Source: Allobosea sp. BK604
GTDB taxonomy: Bacteria > Pseudomonadota > Alphaproteobacteria > Rhizobiales > Beijerinckiaceae
Length of the DNA stretch: 64,000 bases
Assembly: GCF_004341515.1 (NCBI RefSeq)
Contig: NZ_SLZF01000010.1
Location: 274,850-338,849 of the forward strand
Reading direction: 5' to 3'
Part shown: positions 28,726 to 37,299 of the stretch, piece by piece
Layout of the letters: every line of letters starts with the position of its first letter
Numbering within the stretch: position 1 is the stretch's first letter
Notes under the pieces: generated by a model
Database searches by the model: none
What the model was told of the DNA's origin: nothing
Seen by the model: only the letters and a program-made list of their open reading frames with translations
Position numbers and translations under genes: made by a program

Positions 28726-29430
28726 TCAGTAGCGCCGGAACAGGTTGACCAGCCGGCCCTGGATCTTGACGCGGTCGGGACCAAGCACGCGCGTCTCATA
28801 GGCCGGATTGGCGGCTTCCAACGCGATCGAGGAGCCGCGCTTGCGCAGCCGCTTGAGCGTCGCCTCCTCGTCATCGATCAGCGCGACGACGATATCGCCG
28901 GTATTGGCCGTATCCTGGCGGCGGATCACCACCGTATCGCCATCGAGGATGCCGGCCTCGACCATCGAGTCGCCACGCACCTCCAGCGCATAATGCTCGC
29001 CGCCGCCCAGCATGTCGGCCGGCATCGAGACATTGTGGCTGCGGCTCTGGATCGCCGAGATCGGCGTGCCCGCCGCGATCCGGCCCATGACCGGGATCGC
29101 GACCATCGAGCGTGTGTCTTCCTCGGGGGCAGGCGCAGCCGGCTTGGCCTTGCCGAGCCCGCCTTGCACGACGGAAGGGCTGAAACGGCCGCGCGGCGCC
29201 TGCGGGCCGCCAATGCCCTCTGGCATCTTGATCACTTCGAGAGCGCGCGCCCGATTCGGGAGCCGGCGAATGAAACCGCGCTCCTCCAGCGCCATGATCA
29301 GCCGGTGGATGCCCGATTTGGAGCGCAGGTCGAGCGCATCCTTCATCTCGTCGAAGGAGGGCGGCACACCGGTCTCGCGCAGGCGCTCCTGGATGAAGCG
29401 AAGCAGTTCGAACTGTTTGCGTGTCAGCAT
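28726..29430 (-). CDS. lexA: SOS repressor LexA
   Basis: Self-cleaving transcriptional repressor of the SOS response. 234 residues from ATG 29430 (MLTRKQFELLRFI); the frame is open further upstream but the family begins here. An N-terminal winged helix (TGVPPSFDEMKDALDLRSKS, IHRLIMALEERGFIRR) and an S24 peptidase domain are present. The cleavage site Ala120-Gly121 (GRIAAG), nucleophile Ser155 (RGDSM) and Lys193 (ATLKRL) are all visible. A LexA-type operator lies at 29485-29499, 55 bases before the start, so it is autoregulated. Confidence 0.97.
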   Translation of the reverse strand: MLTRKQFELLRFIQERLRETGVPPSFDEMKDALDLRSKSGIHRLIMALEERGFIRRLPNRARALEVIKMPEGIGGPQAPRGRFSPSVVQGGLGKAKPAAPAPEEDTRSMVAIPVMGRIAAGTPISAIQSRSHNVSMPADMLGGGEHYALEVRGDSMVEAGILDGDTVVIRRQDTANTGDIVVALIDDEEATLKRLRKRGSSIALEAANPAYETRVLGPDRVKIQGRLVNLFRRY

Positions 29431-29484
29431 GACCTGCCGGTGCCCCTGGCTGCGGATTCGAAACAAAGCACGAACATAATACAT

Positions 29485-29499
29485 GTTCGTGCTGTGTTC
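29485..29499 (-). promoter_or_regulatory. Alphaproteobacterial SOS box upstream of lexA
   Basis: The plus strand reads GTTC-GTGCTGT-GTTC, an exact GTTC-N7-GTTC, the known LexA operator of alphaproteobacteria. It overlaps a perfect inverted repeat with 11-base arms (AGCACGAACAT 29467-29477 and ATGTTCGTGCT 29483-29493). Its position in the lexA promoter region fits autoregulation. Confidence 0.9.
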
Positions 29500-29522
29500 C
29501 GCAAGCCGAGCCGGAACAAGGT

Positions 29523-30734
29523 TCAGCGCAATCGAATGATCCGGCAGGGCGAATTTTGCTTCGCCGGCTCAGCGAATGCCGGCCTGATCACCAGAGCGTC
29601 GGCACGCGACAGGGCGGCGAGCATCGAGGAATCCTGCTTCTCGAAGGGAGTCGCCTGCCAGCCCGCGCCCGTCAGCACCAAACTTGCCCGCAAGTAATCC
29701 TGGCGCTCGTCGTTTGCCGGCAAATCTCTTCCGAGGAGGCCGGGCTCGCTGCGGTCGCGCTGCGGGTCGGGCATGCCAAGCAGAGCTTCGATCAGCGGCA
29801 GCACGAAGAGATGGCCGCAGACGATCGAGGAGACCGGGTTGCCGGGCAGGCCGACGGCAACCATGCGGCCGAGCCGTCCCATCATCATCGGCTTGCCCGG
29901 CCGCATCGCGATCTTCCAGAAGCCGAGTTCCATGCCCTGCGCCTTCAAGGCGGCCTGCACGAGGTCGTGCTCGCCGACGGAAGCGCCGCCGAGCGTGACC
30001 AGGACATCGGCATCGGCGCTGCGGGCACGGCCGATCTTTTCGGCGAGGTCCTCATGCGTGTCGCGGGCGATGCCGAGATCGAGTGCGGTCGCCCCTGCCT
30101 GTTCGACCAGCGCGGCCAGCGCGTAGCTGTTCGAGGCGACTATCTGGTCCGGGCCGACGGGCTCGCCGGGAAAGACCAGCTCGTCGCCAGTGGCGAGAAT
30201 CGCGACGAGCGGCTTCTTCCGCACTGAAAGCGCCGGATGGCCCATTGCGGCGGCAAGGCCGAGCGCGGCGCTGTCGAGACGCGTACCGGCCTTGAGCAGG
30301 ATCTTGCCCTCGCGGAAGTCGAGGCCGGCGGGACGAACGAAGCGGCCCTTGGTTGCGCCCTCGCGCACGGTGATGACGGGGCCGCCGACGCCCTCTGCAT
30401 TCTCCTGGATCAAGATCGTATCGGCGCCTTCGGGAAGGGGCGCGCCGGTGAAGATGCGCACGGCCTCGCCGGCAGCGAGCGCGCCGCCGAAGGAGCGTCC
30501 GGCGGCGGCTTCGCCGATGACGCGCAATTCAGTGCCTATGGTGAGATCGTCGGCCCGCACGGCATAGCCGTCCATCGCCGAATTGGCGAAGGGCGGCTGG
30601 GTCCTGAGCGCCTTCAGGTCCTCCACCAGCACGCGCCCCGCACATGCCGCCAGCGGCAAGGTCTCGGCCGTCAACAGGCCGGGCACGCTGTCGATCAGCG
30701 CCTTCAGCGCGACGGGAACGGGGGTGAGGCTCAC
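29523..30734 (-). CDS. moeA: Molybdopterin molybdenumtransferase
   Basis: Inserts molybdate into adenylated molybdopterin in molybdenum cofactor synthesis. 403 residues. Motifs: PFANSAMDGYAVRADDL, ILIQENAE, and LVTLGGASVGEHDLVQAAL, with the PGNPVSS segment in VAVGLPGNPVSSIV. The start overlaps the end of moaC by four bases, placing it in the trpG-trpD-trpC-moaC-moeA run. It ends 92 bases before lexA. Confidence 0.95.
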   Translation of the reverse strand: MSLTPVPVALKALIDSVPGLLTAETLPLAACAGRVLVEDLKALRTQPPFANSAMDGYAVRADDLTIGTELRVIGEAAAGRSFGGALAAGEAVRIFTGAPLPEGADTILIQENAEGVGGPVITVREGATKGRFVRPAGLDFREGKILLKAGTRLDSAALGLAAAMGHPALSVRKKPLVAILATGDELVFPGEPVGPDQIVASNSYALAALVEQAGATALDLGIARDTHEDLAEKIGRARSADADVLVTLGGASVGEHDLVQAALKAQGMELGFWKIAMRPGKPMMMGRLGRMVAVGLPGNPVSSIVCGHLFVLPLIEALLGMPDPQRDRSEPGLLGRDLPANDERQDYLRASLVLTGAGWQATPFEKQDSSMLAALSRADALVIRPAFAEPAKQNSPCRIIRLR

Positions 30735-31219
30735 GTTGCCGGCTCCGCCATGTCGTAAGTGCCCGATTTGCCGCCGGATTTATGGACGAGCCGGATACCC
30801 TCGATCCGCATCGCCCGGTCGACCGCCTTGACCATGTCGTAGACCGTCAGGCAGGCGACGCTGACCGCGGTCAGCGCTTCCATCTCGACCCCGGTCTGGC
30901 CCTTCATCTTGACCTCGGCGCGCACGCGCACGCCGGGCAGGGCCTCATCGATCGCGAGATCGACCGCGACCTTGCTGATCAGCAAGGGATGGCAGAGCGG
31001 GATCAGCTCATGCGTGCGCTTGGCGGCCATGATGCCGGCGAGCCGGGCGGTGCCGAGCACGTCGCCTTTCTTCGCTTCGCCGTCGCGGACGATGGCGAGC
31101 GTCGCCGCCTGCATGATCACCAGGCCTTCGGCGATGGCGATGCGCGATGTCTCATCCTTGTCGCCGACATCGACCATATGGGCCTGGCCCTGCGCGTCGA
31201 GGTGGCTGAGACGGCTCAT
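30731..31219 (-). CDS. moaC: Cyclic pyranopterin monophosphate synthase
   Basis: Second enzyme of molybdenum cofactor synthesis, converts the MoaA product to cPMP. 162 residues. Motifs: MVDVGDKDETSRIA, HELIPLCHPLLISKV and VSVACLTVYDMVKAVDRAM with the final KSGGKSG. Overlaps trpC by four bases upstream and moeA by four downstream. Confidence 0.96.
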   Translation of the reverse strand: MSRLSHLDAQGQAHMVDVGDKDETSRIAIAEGLVIMQAATLAIVRDGEAKKGDVLGTARLAGIMAAKRTHELIPLCHPLLISKVAVDLAIDEALPGVRVRAEVKMKGQTGVEMEALTAVSVACLTVYDMVKAVDRAMRIEGIRLVHKSGGKSGTYDMAEPAT

Positions 31220-32007
31220 GCTGCGAGCAGCTCCCGCGTCGCGGCCGCGACATCCTGCTGGCGCATCAGGCTCTCGCCGACCAGGAAGGTGTTGACCCCG
31301 CTGCCTTGCAGCCGGGCGATATCGGCCGGAGTGAAGATGCCGCTTTCGCCGACTATGATCCGGTCAGCCGGCACGCGCGGCGCGAGCCGCTCCGTCACGG
31401 CGAGATCGACATTGAAGCTGCGCAGGTCGCGATTGTTGATGCCGAGCAGCCTGCTTTCGAGCGCGAGCGCCCGGTCGAGCTCCTCGTCGTCATGGACCTC
31501 GACCAGCACGTCCATGCCGAGGCCCACGGCCGTCTCGTTCAGCGCGCGCGCGGTGGCGTCGTCGACGCCGGCCATGATGATCAGGATGCAGTCGGCGCCC
31601 CAGGCGCGCGCCTCGAAGACCTGGTAGGGCTCGTAGAGGAAATCCTTGCGCAGCACCGGCAGACCACTGGCGGCGCGCGCCTGCTCCAGGAATTCCGGCC
31701 GTCCCTGGAAGGAGGGCGCGTCGGTCAGGACGGAGAGGCAGGCGGCTCCGCCCTCGGCATAGGCCCTGGCCAACGCCGGCGGATCGAAATCGGCGCGGAT
31801 CAGCCCCTTGGACGGGCTCGCCTTCTTGATCTCGGCGATCAGCGCCGCCCGTCCGGCCGTATGCTTGGCGGCGAGTGCCGCGGCGAAGCCGCGCACGGGA
31901 GACGCGGCGAGCGCGAGCTTCTCGATCTGCGCGAGCGAGACCAGCGCCTTGGCGGCCGCGATCTCCTCGCGCTTATAGGCTTCGATCCGGGCCAGGATGT
32001 CGGTCAT
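31216..32007 (-). CDS. trpC: Indole-3-glycerol phosphate synthase
   Basis: Fourth step of tryptophan synthesis (CdRP to indoleglycerol phosphate), TIM-barrel. 263 residues from ATG 32007; a longer open frame continues upstream but overlaps trpD. Motifs: ALIAEIKKASPSKGLIR (catalytic Lys), PVLRKDFLYEPYQ, LIIMAG, LLGINNRDLRSF and VGESGIFTPAD. Seven bases after trpD. Confidence 0.96.
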   Translation of the reverse strand: MTDILARIEAYKREEIAAAKALVSLAQIEKLALAASPVRGFAAALAAKHTAGRAALIAEIKKASPSKGLIRADFDPPALARAYAEGGAACLSVLTDAPSFQGRPEFLEQARAASGLPVLRKDFLYEPYQVFEARAWGADCILIIMAGVDDATARALNETAVGLGMDVLVEVHDDEELDRALALESRLLGINNRDLRSFNVDLAVTERLAPRVPADRIIVGESGIFTPADIARLQGSGVNTFLVGESLMRQQDVAAATRELLAA

Positions 32008-32014
32008 CGCCGCC

Positions 32015-33028
32015 TCACGCGTTCGAGCTCGCGACCAGCGCAGCCAGCACCGCCTTGGCCTTGCCGCTGTCGATCGCGGATGTGGCGCGCGCGAGGCCGT
32101 CGCGCAAGTCGCCGGCCTGGCCTGCGACCACGAGGGCGGCTGCTGCATTGAAGGCGGCGATATCGCGGAACGCGGTCTTCTGCCCGTCGAGCACGGCGCG
32201 CAGCGCCTCGGCATTCTGCGCCGGCTCGCCGCCGCGCAGCTCCTCCGGCTTGGCGCGCGGAAGGCCGACATCGTCGGGGCTGATCGAAAAGCTCTCGATC
32301 TTGCCGTTCTCCAGCGCGACGACGCGGGTCGGCCCGGTCGTGGTGATCTCATCGAGCCCGTCGGAGCCGTGCACGGCCCAGATGCGCTGCGAGCCGAGCG
32401 TCGACAGCACCTTCGCCATCGGTTCGAGCCAGGTCTCGGAGAAGGCGCCGACGAGCTGCTTCTTGACGCCGGCCGGGTTGGAGAGCGGGCCGAGCAGGTT
32501 GAAGATCGTGCGCGTGCCGAGCTCGGTGCGCACCGGCGCGACATGGCGCATCGAGGCGTGATGCGTCGGCGCGAACATAAAGCCGACGCCGGCCTCGCTG
32601 ATGCAGCGCTCGGTTCCGGCCGGATCGAGCCCAACCTTGACGCCGAGTGCGGTCAGCACATCAGCCGCCCCTGAGCGCGAGGACGCTGCACGGTTGCCAT
32701 GCTTGGCGACCGGCACGCCGCAGGCGGCGGTGATGATCGAGGCCAGGGTCGAGACATTGTAGGAGCCCGACGCATCGCCGCCGGTGCCGACGATGTCGAT
32801 CGCGTCCTCCGGCGCCTTCAGCGGCAGCATCTTGCCGCGCATGGCGCTGACCGCACCCGCGATCTCCTCGGTGGTCTCGCCGCGCACGCGCAGCGCCATC
32901 AGGAAGGCGGCCGCCTGCGCGTTGGTGACTTCGCCGGAGAGGATGGTGTCGAAGGCATCCCGGGCCTCCTCGCGCGAGAGCGGGGCGCCGGTCGCCACCT
33001 TGGCGATAAAGGGTTTGAAATCGTCCAT
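32015..33028 (-). CDS. trpD: Anthranilate phosphoribosyltransferase
   Basis: Second step of tryptophan synthesis. 337 residues. The PRPP-binding loop is DIVGTGGDASGSYNVST, followed by KHGNRAASSRSGAADVL and the GVGFMFAPTHHASMRHVAPVR stretch. Not fused to trpG. Forty-four bases downstream of trpG on the same strand. Confidence 0.97.
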   Translation of the reverse strand: MDDFKPFIAKVATGAPLSREEARDAFDTILSGEVTNAQAAAFLMALRVRGETTEEIAGAVSAMRGKMLPLKAPEDAIDIVGTGGDASGSYNVSTLASIITAACGVPVAKHGNRAASSRSGAADVLTALGVKVGLDPAGTERCISEAGVGFMFAPTHHASMRHVAPVRTELGTRTIFNLLGPLSNPAGVKKQLVGAFSETWLEPMAKVLSTLGSQRIWAVHGSDGLDEITTTGPTRVVALENGKIESFSISPDDVGLPRAKPEELRGGEPAQNAEALRAVLDGQKTAFRDIAAFNAAAALVVAGQAGDLRDGLARATSAIDSGKAKAVLAALVASSNA

Positions 33029-33072
33029 GATCGTCTTCGGAACTCAGGCTGTCTCGGAAGGGGGCGCGGCAA

Positions 33073-33708
33073 TCACTGGTTTGGCGCGACGTCGTTTCGT
33101 TCGGCCGTGTCCGGCCGGGAATGCGCCTTCGACCATCGCTCGCTGAGGTCGAGGAAATTGCGCAGGATCGTCGCGCCATGCTCGGAGGCGATGCTCTCGG
33201 GATGGAACTGCACGCCATGCACCGGCAGCTCGCGATGCGAGAGGGCCATGATCACCCCGTCATCGGTGGCGGCCTCGATCTCCAGATCGGTCGGGCAGCT
33301 CTCGCGCGCCACGGCGAGAGAGTGATAGCGGGTCGCCTGGATCGGCCCGTTGATGCCATGGAAGAGGCCGCGCGCCCGGTGCGTGACCGTCGAGATCTTG
33401 CCATGCATCGGCAGCGGCGCGCGGATGATCTCGCCGCCAAAAGCCTGGCCGATGGCCTGCAAGCCGAGGCAGACGCCGAAGATCGGCTTCCGGCTTGCGC
33501 CCTCGCGCACGACGTCGAGGCAGATGCCGGCCTCGTTCGGGGTGCAGGGGCCGGGCGACAGCACGATCGCGTCGTGCTCGCCGCCAAGCGCGTCCTCGGC
33601 GCTCAGCGCGTCGTTGCGCTGCACCTCGACCTCGGCGCCAAGTCCGCCGATCAGGTGGACCAGGTTCCAGGTGAAGCTGTCATAATTGTCGATCAGCAGG
33701 ACGCGCAT
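33073..33708 (-). CDS. trpG: Anthranilate synthase component II (glutamine amidotransferase)
   Basis: Supplies ammonia from glutamine to TrpE. 211 residues. Class I amidotransferase motifs: LIDNYDSFTWNLVH, LSPGPCTPNEAG, the nucleophile Cys in FGVCLGLQAIGQAFGG and the His-Glu pair in VQFHPESIASEHG. First gene of the trpGDC-moaCmoeA run. Its partner trpE is 2.1 kb away, separated by two genes on the opposite strand. Confidence 0.96.
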   Translation of the reverse strand: MRVLLIDNYDSFTWNLVHLIGGLGAEVEVQRNDALSAEDALGGEHDAIVLSPGPCTPNEAGICLDVVREGASRKPIFGVCLGLQAIGQAFGGEIIRAPLPMHGKISTVTHRARGLFHGINGPIQATRYHSLAVARESCPTDLEIEAATDDGVIMALSHRELPVHGVQFHPESIASEHGATILRNFLDLSERWSKAHSRPDTAERNDVAPNQ

Positions 33709-33940
33709 TGTCGTTCTCGGCCTCCCGACCGCGATTATCGGCGAAGGTCATGCCCGTTCAAGGGTCCGCCGGTCAAGCTATTGTCCCGGCAAAGCCGGTC
33801 CACGCGGGTGGATGAGCGCCTTGGCGATTGCCTAACGATAGCACCAGGCGACATGATGCAAGCCTATGACGAAGGCGATGCGGCCGTCACGGCTGCGTCA
33901 AGCGGCGGTGGCATGCGGTAGCGTGATGGTTGGGGCGTCC

Positions 33941-35125
33941 ATGATCCGGCGAATGCTGGCGGCAGGCATGCTGCTCGCGCTCGCCGCCTGCAATACCGGC
34001 GAGCGGCCGCGGGCGCTGCCGATGGATGAGCTCGCCACGGCGGAGGTCGTCAACTACGGCACGATCCGCTTCTGGGGCGACACGGTCGCCGACACCACCA
34101 GCCGCTATCTCGACAATCAATACCGGCAGATCGCCGCCTCCGGCTGCCGGGAATGCCAGAATTCGGCGACTTTCCTCGCGATTTCCGGCGGCAGCGGCGA
34201 TGGCGCCTATGGCGCAGGGTTTCTCACCGGCTGGACGGCGCGCGGCGATCGGCCGGTATTCGAAGTCGTCACCGGCGTCAGCACCGGTTCGCTGATCGCG
34301 CCCTTCGCCTTCCTCGGCTCGAAATACGACGGCCCGTTGCGCGAGATCTACACGCGCTTTGGCGACGACCAGCTCTACCGCAACAAGGGCGTATTCGGGC
34401 TGGTCGGCGAGTCGCTCTACGACAACACGCCGCTGCGCCTGATCGTCGAGCGCTACGCGACCGACACGCTGCTGGACGAGATCGCCGCCGAGCACCGCAA
34501 GGGCCGCAGGCTCCTGGTCCAGTCGACCAATCTCGATGCGCAGCGCCCGGTGATCTGGGACATGGGCTCGATCGCGGCCAGCGGCCAGCCCGACCGCAAG
34601 AAGCTCTTCGTCGACATCCTGCTGGCCTCGGCCTCGATTCCGGCGATTTTTCCGGCTGTGAGGCTGAACGTCACCAGCAATGGCCGGGTCTATGACGAGC
34701 TCCATGTCGATGGCGGCGTCACCTCGCAGATCTTCTTCGCCCCGCCCGGGCTCGATCTCAAGGGCGCGGCGCGGCGCAATCTCGGCCATCAGCGCAAACT
34801 CTCGCTCTACGTCATCCGCAACGGCAAGCTGAAGCCGGATTACCAGGCTTCGGTCCAGACGGTCGCTGGCCTGGCGACGCGCTCGATCGCGACCTTGGTC
34901 AAGTACCAGGCGCTGGCGAATATCTGGGCCATCTCCGCCGCGGCCGAGCGCCTCGGAGCTCGCTTCTCCTTCACGGCGATCCCCGAGAGTTTCGATGAAA
35001 AGCAGCGCTCGGATTTCGACACGCGCTACATGACGTCGCTGTTCGATCTCGGCGTCGAGCAGGCGCTACGCGGCAAGGCCTGGGAGACCGAGCCGCCGCT
35101 CTCGCCGACACTGTCGATGCGGTAG
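33941..35125 (+). CDS. Patatin-like phospholipase, predicted lipoprotein
   Basis: A 394-residue protein from ATG 33941, with a type II signal peptide: MIRRMLAAGMLLALAAC, lipobox LAAC with Cys17. Patatin motifs: the oxyanion loop GGSGDGAYGAG (about residues 83-93), the nucleophile elbow GVSTGS with Ser114, and the catalytic Asp in HVDGGVTS. It is therefore a serine acyl hydrolase with a Ser-Asp dyad, anchored to the cell envelope, likely acting on phospholipids. The start could also be ATG 33926. Divergent from trpG; followed after eight bases by a VOC gene. Confidence 0.88.
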   Translation: MIRRMLAAGMLLALAACNTGERPRALPMDELATAEVVNYGTIRFWGDTVADTTSRYLDNQYRQIAASGCRECQNSATFLAISGGSGDGAYGAGFLTGWTARGDRPVFEVVTGVSTGSLIAPFAFLGSKYDGPLREIYTRFGDDQLYRNKGVFGLVGESLYDNTPLRLIVERYATDTLLDEIAAEHRKGRRLLVQSTNLDAQRPVIWDMGSIAASGQPDRKKLFVDILLASASIPAIFPAVRLNVTSNGRVYDELHVDGGVTSQIFFAPPGLDLKGAARRNLGHQRKLSLYVIRNGKLKPDYQASVQTVAGLATRSIATLVKYQALANIWAISAAAERLGARFSFTAIPESFDEKQRSDFDTRYMTSLFDLGVEQALRGKAWETEPPLSPTLSMR

Positions 35126-35133
35126 GCGGGGCC

Positions 35134-35772
35134 ATGTTGCAGCGCGACCACCTGACCGTCATCGCGCCCTCGCTGGCGGAGGGCGTCGCTCATATCCGGG
35201 CCTGTCTCGGCCTCGACATCCCCTATGGCCGCGCCCATGACGGCATGGGCACGCATAACCACCTGCTCAGGCTGGGCGACGACGTCTATCTGGAGGTGAT
35301 CGCGGTCGATCCCGCCGCGCCGCCGCCCGGGCGGCCGCGCTGGTTCGGGCTCGATGATGCAGCCTCGGTGCGCAGTTCCTGGGATGACGGCTTTCGCTTG
35401 CGCGGCTGGGTCGCGCGAACGACCGGCATTGCCGAGCTGCTGGCGCGGCACGGAAGCATCCTCGGCGAAGAGGTCCGCCTGTCGGGCTCGGGGCGCAATT
35501 TCTCCTTCGCGGTGCCGCCGGGAGGGGCGTTGCCGCTCGGCGGGCTCGCGCCCTCCGTCATCGACCGCGGCGGCTATCCGCCCTCGGTCGCGGCGATGCC
35601 GGATCTCGGCGCCAGGCTGCGCGCCTTCGTCGTGGAGGATCCTGAGCCGGACGAGGTGAGGGCGCTCTATGAGCGGCTCGACGTCGAGAACCCGCCGGAG
35701 ATCCGGCGCGGCGAGCGCCTGCGCTATCGCGCCGTGATCGAGACGCCGGCGGGGCTCAAGGAGCTCGCCTGA
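35134..35772 (+). CDS. Glyoxalase-like VOC protein (Glyoxalase_3 type)
   Basis: 212 residues, N-terminus MLQRDHLTVIAPSLAEGVAH followed by GTHNHLLRLGDDVYLEVIAV, typical of the Glyoxalase_3 group of the VOC superfamily. Function unknown. It is eight bases downstream of the patatin gene and probably cotranscribed with it. Ends convergently 12 bases from the trpE stop. Confidence 0.85.
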   Translation: MLQRDHLTVIAPSLAEGVAHIRACLGLDIPYGRAHDGMGTHNHLLRLGDDVYLEVIAVDPAAPPPGRPRWFGLDDAASVRSSWDDGFRLRGWVARTTGIAELLARHGSILGEEVRLSGSGRNFSFAVPPGGALPLGGLAPSVIDRGGYPPSVAAMPDLGARLRAFVVEDPEPDEVRALYERLDVENPPEIRRGERLRYRAVIETPAGLKELA

Positions 35773-35784
35773 GCGAGTCCGGCG

Positions 35785-37299
35785 TTACTGTCCGCGCCCG
35801 GCGCGAGAAGCGAACCGGATCGCCTCCTCGGCTGCCTTGAACAGGGCCTTGGCCTTGTTGATGCATTCGAGCTGCTCCGATTCCGGATTGGAATCGTAGA
35901 CGATGCCGGCACCGGCCTGGACATGCATGCGCCCGTCCTTGACCACGGCGGTGCGCAGCACGATGCAGGTATCCATCTCGCCATTGGCGCCGAAATAGCC
36001 GATGCAGCCGCCATAGGCGCCGCGCGCATCATGCTCGAGCTCGTCGATGATCTCCATGGCGCGGACTTTCGGCGCGCCGGAGACCGTGCCGGCCGGGAAC
36101 CCTGCAGATAGCGCCGACAGCGCATCATGCTTCGGGTCGATCCTGCCTTCGACATTCGAGACGATGTGCATGACCTGGCTGTAGCGCTCGATGAAGAAGG
36201 AATCGGTCACCTTCACCGAGCCGATCTGGCTGACGCGGCCGACATCGTTGCGGCCAAGGTCGAGCAGCATCAGGTGCTCGGCCCGCTCTTTCGGATCGGC
36301 CAGCAGCTCCTCGGCCAATGCCTCGTCTTCCTGCGTCGTCGCCCCGCGGCGGCGCGTGCCGGCGATCGGACGGATGGTGACCGTGTCGTCGCGCAGCCGG
36401 ACCAGGATCTCCGGGCTCGAGCAGACGATCTGGAAGGCGCCGAAATCGAGATAGCACAGGAAGGGCGCCGGATTGACCCGCCGCAGCGCCCGGTAGAGCG
36501 TGAAGGGCGGCAGTGCGAACGGCGCCTCGAAGCGCTGCGACAGCACGACCTGGAAAATGTCGCCGGCGCGGATGTATTCCTGCGCCTTGCCGACCATCTC
36601 GTAGAATTCCGCCTCCGTGGTATTCGAGACCACGTCGGGCTCGGGCAAGGCGCTGATATCGGTCTCGGCATCGGAGGGCAGGGGGCCTTCCAGCGCCATC
36701 ACCACGGCATCGAGCTGGTCCTGCGCCCGTTCATAGGCCGCGCGCGCCGAGATGCCGACCTGCGGCCGCACCGGCGTGACGAGATGAATCTCGTCACGCA
36801 CCGAATCGAACACTACCATCAGTGTCGGCCGGGTCAGGATCGCGTCGGGGACGCCGGTGCCGGTCTCCTTCGGCTCGGGCAGGCGCTCCATCAGCCGCAC
36901 CATGTCGTAGCCGAGATAGCCGAAGATGCCGGCTGCCATTGGCGGCAGATCGTCCTCGCTCGGGATCGCGCTCTCGGCGAGCAGCGCCCGCAGGCTCTCG
37001 AAGGCCGGGCGCGGATCGGGCAGGAAGGTCTCGCCCAACGCCGGACGGCAGAGCGAGGCCTGCCCGGCATGGCAGCGCCAGATCACGTCGGGCTCGAGGC
37101 CGATCATCGAATAGCGGCCGCGCACGGCGCCGCCTTCGACCGATTCGAGCAGGAAGGCCGGCCCCTGCGTCGCATGGCGCAGCTTCAGGAAGGCCGCGAC
37201 CGGCGTCTCGCAATCGCCGACGAGAACCTGGCGCAGAAGCTGGACATTGCCCGCGTCATAGGTTGCGGCGAAGCGCTCGAAGTCGAAGGAGCCGGGCAT
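35785..37299 (-). CDS. trpE: Anthranilate synthase component I
   Basis: Makes anthranilate from chorismate, first step of tryptophan synthesis. 504 residues. The feedback (tryptophan-binding) region shows FLLESVEGG near residue 50, and the chorismate-utilising core has FQVVLSQRFEAPF, CSSPEILVRL, PIAGTRRRG, LGRNDVGRVS, SNVEGRI and FPAGTVSGAPKVRAMEII. I use ATG 37299, which overlaps the ppiD stop as ATGA; a TTG one codon earlier is possible. Not fused to trpG, unlike in Rhizobiaceae. Confidence 0.96.
   Translation of the reverse strand: MPGSFDFERFAATYDAGNVQLLRQVLVGDCETPVAAFLKLRHATQGPAFLLESVEGGAVRGRYSMIGLEPDVIWRCHAGQASLCRPALGETFLPDPRPAFESLRALLAESAIPSEDDLPPMAAGIFGYLGYDMVRLMERLPEPKETGTGVPDAILTRPTLMVVFDSVRDEIHLVTPVRPQVGISARAAYERAQDQLDAVVMALEGPLPSDAETDISALPEPDVVSNTTEAEFYEMVGKAQEYIRAGDIFQVVLSQRFEAPFALPPFTLYRALRRVNPAPFLCYLDFGAFQIVCSSPEILVRLRDDTVTIRPIAGTRRRGATTQEDEALAEELLADPKERAEHLMLLDLGRNDVGRVSQIGSVKVTDSFFIERYSQVMHIVSNVEGRIDPKHDALSALSAGFPAGTVSGAPKVRAMEIIDELEHDARGAYGGCIGYFGANGEMDTCIVLRTAVVKDGRMHVQAGAGIVYDSNPESEQLECINKAKALFKAAEEAIRFASRAGRGQ

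Noticed and set aside
32015..32634. Upstream extension of the trpC frame (to 472 codons)
   Set aside because: The extra part overlaps trpD on the same strand and has Arg/Ser/Pro-rich sequence without TrpC similarity; trpC starts at 32007.
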